64,000 bases of DNA from Hohaiivirga grylli (GTDB taxonomy: Bacteria; Pseudomonadota; Alphaproteobacteria; Rhizobiales; Beijerinckiaceae), in the NCBI RefSeq assembly GCF_039655745.1, contig NZ_JBBYXI010000001.1, positions 620,001-684,000 of the forward strand, written 5' to 3'. The notes below the pieces were generated by a model, which searched no databases, was not told the DNA's origin, and worked only from the letters and a program-made list of their open reading frames with translations. A program made the position numbers and the translations under genes. The stretch's first letter is position 1. Every line of letters starts with the position of its first letter. This document shows positions 16,044 to 25,306 of this stretch, piece by piece.

Positions 16044-16672
16044 CAGACCTCTCCCTCCAGCTGTGCACGAATAATCTGCATTGCTCTTCTGATCTTAGAT
16101 TTAACCGTCCCGATGGGTAGTTTTAGTTGCGAGGCAATATCGCTATGAGATGCTTCTTCGAAGAAGGATAAGTGAATGAGATTGATCTGTTCACTGTCTA
16201 AAATCTTGAATGCCGTTTCAACCGCATGTTTTCGCTGTGAGCGAATGATGACAGTCTCTGCATCTATCTCCTCATCTTCTATGCGTACAATAGCTTCCTC
16301 ATCTATTTCGTCATACCGATCACGGCGGACAAGATCGATCCTGCGGTTTCTGGCAATTCTGAAAATCCAGCTGGATGGTTCTGCTTTATTCGGGTCAAAT
16401 GTGTGAGCTTTATGCCAGATGGTAGCTAATGTGTCCTGCGTAATATCTTCAGCAAGAGATGGCGGGGCGCCTAAGCGAAGAAGATATGTTTTAATCCGTG
16501 GCGCAAAGTGTAGAAAAATGCGTTGAAATGCCTGTCGATCCTGATTGCGTGCAATGGCAATCAAATCCGAAGAGAAGTCTGCGTTATGGCTTAGCCTTTC
16601 GGGGGCTTGCAGGTTGATCAGAGCATACTCCCGTATTTTGCTGTAGCAAATGAACTGTATCAATCCATTCAT
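16043..16672 (-). CDS. rpoE: RNA polymerase ECF sigma factor, RpoE/ECF11-like
   Basis: Alternative sigma factor controlled by the downstream ChrR. Sigma region 2 spans about residues 46-115 (QDRQAFQRIFLHFAPRI, SWIFRIARNRRIDLVRRD) and region 4 about 150-203 (HSDIASQLKLPIGTVKSKIRRA). The 209 aa include an N-terminal extension of about 30 residues compared with Rhodobacter RpoE. The chosen ATG lies about 12 nt after a predicted transcription start, so the extension may be real, but a downstream non-ATG start cannot be excluded. Transcribed first in the rpoE-chrR operon. Confidence 0.92.
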   Translation of the reverse strand: MNGLIQFICYSKIREYALINLQAPERLSHNADFSSDLIAIARNQDRQAFQRIFLHFAPRIKTYLLRLGAPPSLAEDITQDTLATIWHKAHTFDPNKAEPSSWIFRIARNRRIDLVRRDRYDEIDEEAIVRIEDEEIDAETVIIRSQRKHAVETAFKILDSEQINLIHLSFFEEASHSDIASQLKLPIGTVKSKIRRAMQIIRAQLEGEV

Positions 16673-16690
16673 AATGTTGCTGTCTTCTCA

Positions 16691-16718
16691 ATTATAGGGC
16701 GTCTGATAAGTTTGCTAA
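16691..16718 (-). promoter_or_regulatory. Predicted promoter of rpoE-chrR
   Basis: On the minus strand TTAGCA (16713-16718) and a perfect TATAAT (16691-16696) with a 16-nt spacer. The predicted start is near 16684. It reads as a housekeeping promoter rather than an ECF one. Confidence 0.55.
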
Positions 16719-16739
16719 GTCTAGACTTTAAGGTACCTT
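16717..16739. repeat. Two adjacent palindromes upstream of rpoE
   Basis: AAGTCTAGACTT (16717-16728), overlapping the -35 element, and AAGGTACCTT (16730-16739). They could be operator sites or part of the cyclopropane synthase transcript end. Confidence 0.45.
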
Positions 16740-16765
16740 CACGGGAGAAACTGCCAAAAGTGACT

Positions 16766-18037
16766 TTATGACTTTTGATAGACAAGCTGATGAACATCAA
16801 TGTTTCCGGATAAGAACCCTGCTTCGCAGTAATGAAGGTAATAGTTCCAGAGCCTGCGGAAGCGTTCATCAAATCCAAGTTTTTCAATATCCAGCCAGGC
16901 CTCATGAAACTGTGTACGCCATATGGAAAGTGTCCTTGCGTAGTCTGTTCCGAAAGCCTGTTTCCTGAGAAGCGGAAGGCCTGCTTCTTTTCCCAGTTTC
17001 TCCATAATATCTGGAGTTGGCAGCATACCGCCCGGGAATATGTAGTGCCTGATAAAGTCTATTTCCTGTTTATAGGTATCAAAGATATCATCTTTGATCG
17101 TAATGACCTGCATTCCGGCTGTTCCGCCCTGATGCAGAAGAGTATTAAGTTTGGCAAAGAAACTATTCCAGAATTCTTCGCCAACGGCTTCAAACATTTC
17201 AATTGAAACAATACGGTCGTACTGACCCTGTATGTCCCTGTAATCACACAGGGCGATTTCGACCCTATCAGCGAGACCGGCTTCAAATATTCGCCGGGAT
17301 GCGAATTCATATTGTTCGCGTGATATTGTAACCGCCTTAACAGTGCAGCCGTAATTCATAGCTGCATGTTCAGCGAAGCCGCCCCAGCCACATCCTATTT
17401 CCAGTACTTTATCACCGGCAGATATTCCCGTTATTTTTGCCAGATTGGCATATTTATTATGCTGTGCGGATAAGAGGTCTTCCGTGTCACTGGTGAAAAG
17501 AGCCGAAGAATATGTCATGGAACGATCCAGCCATGACTCATAAAAACGATTGCCGAGATCATAATGGGCGTGAATATTCCGCCGCGATCCTGATTTCGTA
17601 TTCTTATTGAGAAAATGTCTTAATCTCTGTGCCCAGTGCAGGGGGGATATGCTGCTGGAAAGTCTGCCTACGAGTTCATGATTTGAGCAGAATAATCTGA
17701 TGAAAGAGGTGATGTCAGGGCTGGACCATTCGCCGCGAATGTAAGCTTCTGCAAAACCCGGGTCACCACCGATCAGCAATCGTTTTGCGAACTTGTAATC
17801 ATGGATGACCAGAGTTGCCTCAACGCCACTTTCAGAACCCTCAAAATAAAGAGTTTGTCTGTTGGGCAGAACAACAGTCAGTTTGCCAGCTTTAATATTG
17901 AGGGCAAGACGCAAGACAAGGCGTGCTGTAAGCGGAATCCCCTGTGTGGCATTTCGAAAAGTTTCGAGCGTCACCCGTTTGAAACTGTCAGAAGGAGATG
18001 AAACAATTCCTGCGAAAGGTGTTGTTGAGGTATCCAT
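16766..18037 (-). CDS. cfa: Cyclopropane-fatty-acyl-phospholipid synthase
   Basis: Transfers a methylene from S-adenosylmethionine to the double bond of unsaturated fatty acids in membrane phospholipids. In 423 aa it has HYDLGNRFYESWLD near residue 158 and the SAM motif VLEIGCGWGGFAEHAA from residue 211. YIFPGGMLPT and the C-terminal block are also present. It begins 4 nt after the DUF1365 stop, as third gene of a flavin oxidoreductase-DUF1365-cfa operon. A cfa gene in this setting is a RpoE target in Rhodobacter. Confidence 0.95.
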   Translation of the reverse strand: MDTSTTPFAGIVSSPSDSFKRVTLETFRNATQGIPLTARLVLRLALNIKAGKLTVVLPNRQTLYFEGSESGVEATLVIHDYKFAKRLLIGGDPGFAEAYIRGEWSSPDITSFIRLFCSNHELVGRLSSSISPLHWAQRLRHFLNKNTKSGSRRNIHAHYDLGNRFYESWLDRSMTYSSALFTSDTEDLLSAQHNKYANLAKITGISAGDKVLEIGCGWGGFAEHAAMNYGCTVKAVTISREQYEFASRRIFEAGLADRVEIALCDYRDIQGQYDRIVSIEMFEAVGEEFWNSFFAKLNTLLHQGGTAGMQVITIKDDIFDTYKQEIDFIRHYIFPGGMLPTPDIMEKLGKEAGLPLLRKQAFGTDYARTLSIWRTQFHEAWLDIEKLGFDERFRRLWNYYLHYCEAGFLSGNIDVHQLVYQKS

Positions 18038-18041
18038 GATG

Positions 18042-18896
18042 CTACCCTATGAACTTCTGAGGAGAACGAGATTTCTCCTGAGGTGGAGAGACGTAACTGA
18101 CTGAGCTGACTGGCGGAGGCGGCTTTTTATGAAAGCGGATACCTTTGAGCCACAGCTTCAAAGCTTCCCAATGGATTCCGCATATAACCTTGACTGGCAT
18201 CAGGGGGAGTGTCGCGGTCAGCCAGAGAATATATCTTATGCGCATCGGCTGCCGTTCCCCTGAAAATGTTGCAACAAGTGTTGGGGCTGTATTCTCTGTT
18301 TCAAGAATATGGATTTTCAGATGTTTTTCCGGGGGGGTAATGCGGAAGTTGTAACGCATTCCCATTTCCATAAACGGAGAAACATAGAAATTCTTGTCAA
18401 AGGAATGGCGTATCCAGTCAGGGTATTCTTCAATATCCGGGATTATCACGACATAGCTGTGACGTTGCCCAAATGTATTGGAGACTTCGTAAATCAGACC
18501 CTTGAGCTTATGTTCGCAATCATAGGCATAATAGATTGCGATTGGGTTGAATGTGTAGCCAAGGATACGCGGGTAGGCGAGGAGAAAGACCTGACCACCT
18601 GCGATGTCGAGACCCTGCTTGGCAAATACGTCTATGGCATATTGTCTTAAAGAAGAGTGGTTGCCATCACCGTGATCTTTTTGATGAAAGCTGATGAGAT
18701 TAAAGCGATCAACAGAGAAGAGCCAACACTGCCGGTTGGCTTCTTCAAGGCGCCCGAGATCAATCAATGTATAAAAAACACGATAGCTAAAACGGTGTCC
18801 AACAGGTTTGAGGCGCGCATGCATTACCTTCCCCGGATACAGAGATACGGCATCGAACAAAGGATTGCGGCTACTCTTCAAACCGGGTTTCATCAT
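18042..18896 (-). CDS. DUF1365 family protein
   Basis: A 284-aa protein of unknown activity that nearly always accompanies cyclopropane synthase-like methyltransferases and a flavin amine-oxidase-type protein. Conserved blocks seen are LYPGKVMHARLKPVGHRF, RILGYTFNPIAIYY and the late KNFYVSPFMEMGMRYNFRI. Its start overlaps the stop of the flavin oxidoreductase by 4 nt. It is presumed to take part in modifying unsaturated lipids; this is inferred from context. Confidence 0.92.
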   Translation of the reverse strand: MMKPGLKSSRNPLFDAVSLYPGKVMHARLKPVGHRFSYRVFYTLIDLGRLEEANRQCWLFSVDRFNLISFHQKDHGDGNHSSLRQYAIDVFAKQGLDIAGGQVFLLAYPRILGYTFNPIAIYYAYDCEHKLKGLIYEVSNTFGQRHSYVVIIPDIEEYPDWIRHSFDKNFYVSPFMEMGMRYNFRITPPEKHLKIHILETENTAPTLVATFSGERQPMRIRYILWLTATLPLMPVKVICGIHWEALKLWLKGIRFHKKPPPPVSSVSYVSPPQEKSRSPQKFIG

Positions 18897-20188
18897 TCTG
18901 CGGCCTCCAGCATAGGGCTTTGCTCCCAGGGGATGATTCCGCCAAGTGCGCGTGCAACGTCAAAGCCTGATTTCAGACCATCTTCATGGAAACCATATCC
19001 AGTCCAGGCACCACAAAACCATATATGCCGTTTACCCTGAATGTCATTCAGTCTGGTCTGGGCTGTCATGGCGGCGGCATCAAATTGCGGATGCGCATAT
19101 GAAAAACGCCCGAATACATGTTCTTCTGGAATATCTCTGTCTGGGTTTAACGTAACGAATAGTGGAAACGTCTTGTCAATATCCTGCAGGATATTCATCC
19201 AGTAGGTAACGCAGAGATCTTCTTGTCTCTGAAGACTTTGATGAACATTCCAAGATGCCCATGCAGCTCTACGCCGTGGCATGAGCCGCTGATCTTTGTG
19301 CAGGATGACATCATTGGAGCGGTATTTGATTGAACCAAGGATAAGCTGTTCTGCTTCACTTGAATCCTCAAGCATTATCAGAGCTTGATCTGAGTGAGTT
19401 GCGATGATGGCCTTATCAAATTTTTCTGTCTTACCATCTTCAGTTTTGAGGATGACGCCATCAGTATCCCGTCGGATACTGATAACTTTCGTGTTTTTCC
19501 GAATTCTATCCGCAAAAGGCTGGGTCAGCACTTTAACATATTCTCGGCTGCCGCCGGAAACAGTACGCCAGACAGGTCTGTCCCACTGCAACAGATGATG
19601 ATTTCTGAAAAAGGCTACATAACTTTCCGCCGGAAAATCCGGAATTCTTGTGATGGGCATTGACCAGATAGCGGCTCCCATCGGGATAAGATAATAATCC
19701 TGCAGCTCTTTGGAGAAGTGACTTTCATCAAGGTATTCACCAAGTGATAGGCCTGTCAGCCTGCCTTCTTCCAGATCTTTAATTGCTGTCTTTCCAAACT
19801 TCCTGACTTCCAGCAACATATTCATAAAGGATGGAGAGAATAGGTTTTGCTTGCGCGCGAATAGTCCGCTCAAGACATTTTGCGATCTTCCGCACCATTC
19901 TTGGCCACTGGCCTCATCTGATAGGGAAAAGCTCATGTCAGAATCTTGTGTTCTGACACCAAGATGGGACATCAGATTGGTGAAGTGCGGGTAGTTTAAT
20001 TCGTTATAGACGATAAAACCCGTGTCAACCGCGACTGACGTCTTGGCATTGGCAACCTCAACCGTTGCGCTATGCCCGCCCAGACGTCCTTCTTGCTCGA
20101 AGATTGTCAGATCAATGTTTTTGTTATGGGAGAGGGCCCAGGCAGCTCCGTTTCCTGCTATACCTGTTCCAACAATGGCAATGCGCAT
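18893..20188 (-). CDS. FAD-dependent oxidoreductase (amine-oxidase-like)
   Basis: A 431-aa flavoprotein. The N-terminal Rossmann motif is GTGIAGNGAAWAL (residues 7-19) followed by E31 for ribose binding and GGHSATVEV. The C-terminal GAWTGYGFHEDGLKSG closes the FAD site. This subgroup is linked with DUF1365 and cfa and probably oxidises or isomerises a lipid. It is first in the three-gene minus-strand operon, with a 250-bp divergent gap to the IalB-like gene. The exact reaction is unknown. Confidence 0.9.
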   Translation of the reverse strand: MRIAIVGTGIAGNGAAWALSHNKNIDLTIFEQEGRLGGHSATVEVANAKTSVAVDTGFIVYNELNYPHFTNLMSHLGVRTQDSDMSFSLSDEASGQEWCGRSQNVLSGLFARKQNLFSPSFMNMLLEVRKFGKTAIKDLEEGRLTGLSLGEYLDESHFSKELQDYYLIPMGAAIWSMPITRIPDFPAESYVAFFRNHHLLQWDRPVWRTVSGGSREYVKVLTQPFADRIRKNTKVISIRRDTDGVILKTEDGKTEKFDKAIIATHSDQALIMLEDSSEAEQLILGSIKYRSNDVILHKDQRLMPRRRAAWASWNVHQSLQRQEDLCVTYWMNILQDIDKTFPLFVTLNPDRDIPEEHVFGRFSYAHPQFDAAAMTAQTRLNDIQGKRHIWFCGAWTGYGFHEDGLKSGFDVARALGGIIPWEQSPMLEAAE

Positions 20189-20441
20189 TTCCTAAAACCT
20201 CCGTATTGAATCTGTTACGAACGGAAGAGGGTTTTGGTTTTAGAAAAATGATTTTTTCATGTAAGGTTCATCTGCAGAGTCTATTTTATGCTTAATTTCT
20301 TGATTTAAGGGCATAAAGCACCAGCTAATGACAGATTTTAGCTGTCATGCTCTTGATCACTGAAAAAGAACCTTTAAATATTTTACCATTAGATTCGTTA
20401 ATCTTCTGCGCCGGGATACGGCGTTAAATAAGGAACAAACT

Positions 20442-20975
20442 ATGTATCGTCGTATTCTGCCTGCAATTTCGCTTCTGGCCGTTCTTGCTTCTCCTGCTGT
20501 TGCTCAGCAGCAGACAAACAGCTCAACAGTTTTCGATAACTGGCTGATGAACTGCAGCACTCAGACGGATAAGGACAACAAGACACTCAAGGCTTGTGAA
20601 GTTCGCTCCACTCTGATTGTTCAGGATCAGCAGACAAAGCAGCAGGGCGTTGCCGCTGTTATCGCTGTTGGCCGTGCCATGACAGAAAAGACAATGCGCG
20701 CAGCTGTTCAGCTCCCAATCGCAGCTCAGCTCAACAAGCCAGTTAAGCTGGCAGGCGCTGATGACAAGGCACTCATTGATCTGCAGTATGCAGCTTGCCA
20801 GCCACAGATGTGTTCTGCTGTTGCTGATCTGACAGACGCTCAGGTTGCCGCTCTCAAGAAAGCTGGCGAGAAAATCTTCCTTGTTTACACCAATCAGGCT
20901 GGTCAGGAAGTTAAGCTTGATGCTGCTACAAAGGGTCTGAGCCAGGCTCTGGATACACTCGCTCGCGAGAAATAA
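20442..20975 (+). CDS. Invasion-associated locus B (IalB)-like exported protein
   Basis: A 177-aa periplasmic protein with a signal peptide (about residues 1-21, cut after AVA). The mature part has the IalB pattern: FDNWLMNC, a second Cys in LKACEV, RAAVQLPIA and a Cys pair in the AACQPQMC segment, likely making two disulfides. Named for a Bartonella invasion gene, but the family is widespread in free-living alphaproteobacteria and no host interaction follows from its presence. It is monocistronic with a strong bidirectional terminator. Confidence 0.88.
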   Translation: MYRRILPAISLLAVLASPAVAQQQTNSSTVFDNWLMNCSTQTDKDNKTLKACEVRSTLIVQDQQTKQQGVAAVIAVGRAMTEKTMRAAVQLPIAAQLNKPVKLAGADDKALIDLQYAACQPQMCSAVADLTDAQVAALKKAGEKIFLVYTNQAGQEVKLDAATKGLSQALDTLAREK

Positions 20976-20995
20976 GAGATTTAGTTTAATCTTAG

Positions 20996-21029
20996 AAAAG
21001 CCCCTGTCAGGTAACTGACAGGGGCTTTT
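20996..21029. terminator. Bidirectional terminator
   Basis: A perfect 15-bp stem (20996-21010 with 21015-21029) flanked by A and T runs, with a 4-nt loop. It serves the IalB-like gene and the convergent mutarotase gene. Confidence 0.92.
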
Positions 21030-21038
21030 CTATTCAGG

Positions 21039-21860
21039 TTATAAGGCCGTTATGATCTGATATCCGGCCCATGTTTCATTTGGTTTCAAAGTGATTGCAG
21101 ATTTAATCTGACCAGCTTCAACGCACACCATGAATTTATAATCTTCATCCGGCATATCAGCCATTTTCATGCTGCCTTCATGGCCGGGATTCCAAAGCAC
21201 AGTGTCTGGCATATTTTTACTTTGAATAAGCAACTGGCGTTTTTGATCGTGAAGATAAAGCGTGTCGGGTGCATCATAGTAGATACGGTCACACGCTCCG
21301 GAAAAGGTAATGGCTTGTCGTGTTTCTATCTGGTTAGTCAGGCTGTCGATCTTATCCAAATAAGACGTTCCCGACAGATTATTTATTTTGGCGTGAGCAA
21401 TATCGGAAATACGGAAGTAGCTATGTAAGGCAGCAGTGAACTCAAAATCCTTCTGTCCGGTATTTGTGACCTGTAACATCACGGAAAGCTGATTTTCGGT
21501 AAGAGCAACAAGTAGTTCAACTTGAAAAAGATGGGGCCAGAGAGAAAGGGTCTCTTCTGTTGCTGATAAACGGAACCGGGCCTGTGAAGGCTTTCCGTCA
21601 TCAACGTAATGCCACATCATGGTGCGGGCAAAGCCATGGAAGTTACCAGGGCCATGATCTGCAAATTGCGGGAAGCAAATTGGAATGCCCCCACGTATGG
21701 CTTTATTCCTGGAAAAATCTGCATGCTCGGAAAGATAAAGCTCTTCTTGGCCATCAGCTGTCTTCCATGATAGGACATGAGCGCCAAACAAACTAACCGT
21801 AGCTTCATCTCCTTCAGGAGAGGTAATCCTGATTGTGGGTATACTGGATGGTATCAGCAT
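21039..21860 (-). CDS. D-hexose-6-phosphate mutarotase (aldose 1-epimerase family)
   Basis: Interconverts alpha and beta anomers of hexose-6-phosphates. The 273-aa YeaD-like protein has RGGIPICFPQF, HGFAR and LHSYFRISD, containing the catalytic His residues of the family. It is the last gene of a minus-strand group after the alpha-hydroxyacid oxidase, with a 25-nt gap. The YeaD subgroup is the best fit; other aldose epimerase substrates cannot be ruled out. Confidence 0.88.
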   Translation of the reverse strand: MLIPSSIPTIRITSPEGDEATVSLFGAHVLSWKTADGQEELYLSEHADFSRNKAIRGGIPICFPQFADHGPGNFHGFARTMMWHYVDDGKPSQARFRLSATEETLSLWPHLFQVELLVALTENQLSVMLQVTNTGQKDFEFTAALHSYFRISDIAHAKINNLSGTSYLDKIDSLTNQIETRQAITFSGACDRIYYDAPDTLYLHDQKRQLLIQSKNMPDTVLWNPGHEGSMKMADMPDEDYKFMVCVEAGQIKSAITLKPNETWAGYQIITAL

Positions 21861-21885
21861 CGTTTTCCTGAAGGAGCTTGAGAGT

Positions 21886-23040
21886 TTATTTGCGAATGAT
21901 ATCTGACGTGATGTCTTTAACCCGGCTCACACCAGTCAGTGCCATTGAGGTGTCGAGTTCTTTGGCGATGATGTCAATCGCTTTAGAAACACCCGCTTCC
22001 CCTGCAGCTCCAAGACCATATGCAAAGGAGCGTCCGATCATGCAGGCATCTGCACCCAGTGCCAGTGCGCGCAGCACATCCTGACCTGAGCGAATGCCGC
22101 TATCGAATAGAATTTGGGTTTTACCCTGCACGGCATTTACAATTTCAGGTAATAGGGAGATCGTTGAAGATACACCGTCCAGCTGTCTGCCGCCGTGATT
22201 GGAAGCAACAATCGCTGCAACATCCAGGCCAGCTGCAATCCTTGCGTCTTCTGCGTCAGCAATGCCCTTTAAAATGAGTTTGCCTGGCCATAATTTACGA
22301 ATCCACTCAACATCATTCCAGTTTAGGGTCGGGTCAAACTGGCTGGCTGTCCATTTTGAAAGCGAGATAACATTATTGGCGCCCTTGATATGGCCAGCCA
22401 GATTACCAAATGTTTTGCGTTTTCCTCTGAGAACGCTCAATGCCCATGCAGGTTTGGTGGCAATATCAAGAATATTTGCAAGGGTTGGCTTGGGTGGCAC
22501 AGTCATGCCGTTTTTAACGTCGCAATGCCGCTGCCCAAGAATTTGCAGGTCGAGTGTTAAAACGAGGGCACTGCATTTTGCTGCAATAGCGCGCTCAATC
22601 AGGCGTTGGATAAAATCCCTGTCTTTCATGACGTAAAGCTGAAACCAGAAGGGCTTCTCAACTGCTGCTGCAACGTCTTCGATAGAGCAGATTGACATTG
22701 TGCTGAGGCAAAACGGGATACCGGCTTTCTGAGCTGCACGGCAGGCCAGAATTTCACCATCGCCATGCTGCATGCCGCTTAAGCCAACGGGGGAGAGAGC
22801 CAGAGGCAAGGCAGCTTTTTCACCGATAATGTCGGTTGAAAGATCCCTGTTGTCGACATTCACAGCAACCCGCTGCCGCAGATGTATCTGCTGCAGATCA
22901 TGGGTATTGGCCTTTAAAGTTGATTGGGTATAGGAGCCGTGATCCACATATTGGAAGAAAGCTTTCGGGACACGTTTCTTTGCAATGGTACGTAAGTCAT
23001 CAATGGACGTAACTTTGGAGAGATCTGGTTTAAACAGCAT
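21886..23040 (-). CDS. FMN-dependent alpha-hydroxy-acid dehydrogenase (LldD-like)
   Basis: Oxidises an L-2-hydroxyacid such as lactate. The 384-aa TIM barrel has the key residues of the family: Tyr31 in FFQYVDHGS, LALSPVGLSGMQHGDGE, Q134/Y136 in FWFQLYVMKD, Lys in LILKGI, the catalytic His in SNHGGRQLDG, and DSGIRSGQDVLRALALGA for FMN phosphate. The length fits LldD, which passes electrons to quinone at the membrane. It lies between a tautomerase and a mutarotase, which suggests small-sugar or keto acid catabolism. Confidence 0.92.
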   Translation of the reverse strand: MLFKPDLSKVTSIDDLRTIAKKRVPKAFFQYVDHGSYTQSTLKANTHDLQQIHLRQRVAVNVDNRDLSTDIIGEKAALPLALSPVGLSGMQHGDGEILACRAAQKAGIPFCLSTMSICSIEDVAAAVEKPFWFQLYVMKDRDFIQRLIERAIAAKCSALVLTLDLQILGQRHCDVKNGMTVPPKPTLANILDIATKPAWALSVLRGKRKTFGNLAGHIKGANNVISLSKWTASQFDPTLNWNDVEWIRKLWPGKLILKGIADAEDARIAAGLDVAAIVASNHGGRQLDGVSSTISLLPEIVNAVQGKTQILFDSGIRSGQDVLRALALGADACMIGRSFAYGLGAAGEAGVSKAIDIIAKELDTSMALTGVSRVKDITSDIIRK

Positions 23041-23063
23041 GATCTGTCTTTCTTGTCGTATTC

Positions 23064-23456
23064 TTATTTCTCTGGGGCATATTGCATCTCACCGTTGCCA
23101 AATGACCAGTTCTCTTTGGCGATGTCGATGAGATTAATAAAAATATCCTCTTTCCGGATATTACCTTTTGCATGGATTGTATCGGCAACTAAATGGTAAA
23201 AACTCTGCTTCACGTCAACAGAACGTCCGGCATTCCAGATGATCTGGATGAAGATGATGTTCTCTGAGTAATTAATACCCAGATACCCTTCAGATGGGTA
23301 AACCAGCTCTCCGGATTCATGACGCGTAATAATCTGGAATTTATCTCCGGCAGGAACATTCGCCACCTCCCGCATAGCATCATAGACGGCATCTCCAACA
23401 ATTTTGGCGAGTCCTTCTGGTGCGCTTTTATGAAGATCAATTCTGACGAGTGGCAT
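23064..23456 (-). CDS. Tautomerase family protein
   Basis: A 130-aa protein with N-terminal Pro2 (MPLVRIDLHKS), the catalytic base of 4-oxalocrotonate-type tautomerases. The length fits the longer tautomerase_2 group, with two beta-alpha-beta units. It is first in the operon with the hydroxyacid oxidase (23 nt upstream of it). The substrate is unknown. Confidence 0.87.
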   Translation of the reverse strand: MPLVRIDLHKSAPEGLAKIVGDAVYDAMREVANVPAGDKFQIITRHESGELVYPSEGYLGINYSENIIFIQIIWNAGRSVDVKQSFYHLVADTIHAKGNIRKEDIFINLIDIAKENWSFGNGEMQYAPEK

Positions 23457-23735
23457 TGCGCTTCTCCCTGAAAATTATGAAAGCTATCTCATTGTAATAA
23501 AAGCTATGAGTATTGTAAGCCATGCCTATTTGGCAGCCAGATATTTTTACAGATTAAAAATAAATTTTTCCTCTCAGGAACCAATTTAGCCAATCATCAT
23601 TTTAGATAGATAATCAGATTCAAGGGTTCGTTGATATTCAAATTGTCTGTCCTAGAATCCTGATCGTCATGCAGAAGATAACTTTTTGCGGGATGTAAGC
23701 ACCAGTGAAGCGTCCATAAATCTCAGGAGAGAAAA

Positions 23736-24479
23736 ATGTCGACTATTATGTTGCTGTATAAGGAAGCAGTCGGATTATCCCGCGAAACACATGCGAAGAA
23801 AAAACTGAAGACCGAGAATGATTTTTCGTTTGCAGCCGGGGTTCACTGGATGCCTGTTGCTGGTGCTGAATTTTATGCAGCCGCTCGGAATTATCCCATT
23901 GTGTTCGTAGAAGAGAATAAAGAGTTCAGGCCGATATTATTGCTTGGACTGGAAGTTGGGCATAATGAGTTTGTTGATAAAGACAACCACTGGAAAGCCA
24001 ATACTTATCTGCCGGCATTCGTTCGTCGCTATCCATTCGTTCTTGCTGAAACAGATGGCAAGAATAATGAGTTTGCTGTCGCTATTGACCCGACCTACTC
24101 AGGCTGGAGTGAGACAGAAGGGCGTGAACTATTTAACGAAGACGGGACAAACAGCCCATTTCTGGATGAGATGATGCAGTTTATGAACAGCTTTACGGCT
24201 GAGATGCAGCGTACGGCTGAGTTTGTGAAAGAGCTTGATAGATTAAAATTATTAATAAAGAAATCTGCTGATATCCGTAGTGCAGATGGACAGCTGTTCC
24301 AGGTTCAAGATTTGTATATGGTTGATGAAGAAGCTTTTAGTAAAATCTCAGGTGATGAATTGGAGAAATTAAATAAATCCGGCCAGCTTGGATGGGTATT
24401 TGCGCATCTAATGTCTCTTGCAAATTTGCCAAATCTTTTTGATCTCCATAAAGCAAGAAAATCAGCAGAGAATTCATAA
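23736..24479 (+). CDS. SapC family protein
   Basis: A 247-aa protein of the SapC family (named from a Campylobacter S-layer region; molecular role unclear). Family blocks include FAAGVHWMPVAGAEFYAAARNYPIVF, a LLGLEVGHNEFVD segment and YLPAFVRRYPF. There is no signal peptide. The start follows AGGAGAG. It stands alone between divergent tautomerase and an Lrp regulator. Confidence 0.87.
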   Translation: MSTIMLLYKEAVGLSRETHAKKKLKTENDFSFAAGVHWMPVAGAEFYAAARNYPIVFVEENKEFRPILLLGLEVGHNEFVDKDNHWKANTYLPAFVRRYPFVLAETDGKNNEFAVAIDPTYSGWSETEGRELFNEDGTNSPFLDEMMQFMNSFTAEMQRTAEFVKELDRLKLLIKKSADIRSADGQLFQVQDLYMVDEEAFSKISGDELEKLNKSGQLGWVFAHLMSLANLPNLFDLHKARKSAENS

Positions 24480-24500
24480 TTAAAACTTTATTTTACATAT

Positions 24501-24534
24501 AACTTCCCTTTAACTTATCCGGTGAAGGGAGGTT
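24501..24534 (+). terminator. Hairpin after sapC-like gene
   Basis: A 10-bp stem with one G-T pair (24501-24510 with 24525-24534), followed by ATTTATTG. It is a weak terminator. Confidence 0.5.
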
Positions 24535-24768
24535 ATTTATTGATATAAACGATAACTGCTTAGCTTGTTGTCAACTAAATTATGAAAAAATATACTTGAA
24601 ATAAATAGAGTGGAATATATTTCTTAGAACAGGAGGGCAGAAAGAGTTCCTCTGGTGAAAATAAACAGCTTCAAAATGAAGCGTTAAATTTGGTCTTGCT
24701 GGATTGTCACTTTTAAAGTGACGCACTGTTGCCGTTGTTCTTTTCAGACGCGGCGGAAAGAAAATTCA

Positions 24769-25239
24769 ATGGATGCAATCGATAAAAAGATTCTGACTTT
24801 ACTTCAGAAGGATGCGAGCATTTCTCTGGCGGTTCTCGCGGCACAGATTAATCTGACGACAACACCGTGCTGGAAGCGTGTTCAAAGACTTGAGCGCGAT
24901 GGGTATATTACAAAACGTGTGGCTCTTGCGTCTCCAGAAAAACTAAACCTGAAGGTTTCAGTGCTTGTTACCGTCAAGACAACAGGACTGTCAGCCGACC
25001 AGATTAAAAAGTTTGTGAGTGATGTCTCCGGGACAGCCTATGTGCTGGACTTCTTCCAGCTGGATGATGCAGATACTTATTCAATCCGTTTGGTTATGCC
25101 AGATCGTGCTGCCTATGATGTCTTCCATAAGCGTCTGGTTGATGACCTGCAGATTAAAGATATTACAACGAATTTTGTATCTCAGTCTCTTAAGCAGACA
25201 ACAGCTTATCCTGTAAGTGCTTTGACTGTACGTAAGTAA
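24769..25239 (+). CDS. Lrp/AsnC family transcriptional regulator
   Basis: Amino-acid-responsive DNA-binding regulator of 156 aa. It has an N-terminal winged helix-turn-helix (IDKKILTLLQKDASISL, then TTTPCWKRVQRLERDGYI at about residues 28-45) and a C-terminal RAM ligand domain (about 65-145). The ATG at 24769 gives the standard MDAIDKKIL start with GGAAAG upstream; an in-frame earlier codon at 24718 would add an atypical leader. It stands alone and its targets are unknown. Confidence 0.93.
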   Translation: MDAIDKKILTLLQKDASISLAVLAAQINLTTTPCWKRVQRLERDGYITKRVALASPEKLNLKVSVLVTVKTTGLSADQIKKFVSDVSGTAYVLDFFQLDDADTYSIRLVMPDRAAYDVFHKRLVDDLQIKDITTNFVSQSLKQTTAYPVSALTVRK

Positions 25240-25272
25240 GCTGTCGAGAGAATTTATAGAGTTTTATGATAA

Positions 25273-25300
25273 GGCGGGCCCGTGTATTCGGCCCGCCTAT
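25273..25300. terminator. Terminator between the Lrp regulator and bluB
   Basis: A GGCGGGCC/GGCCCGCC perfect stem (25273-25280 with 25290-25297), followed by TATCTTTT. It serves convergent genes. Confidence 0.8.
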
Positions 25301-25306
25301 CTTTTA

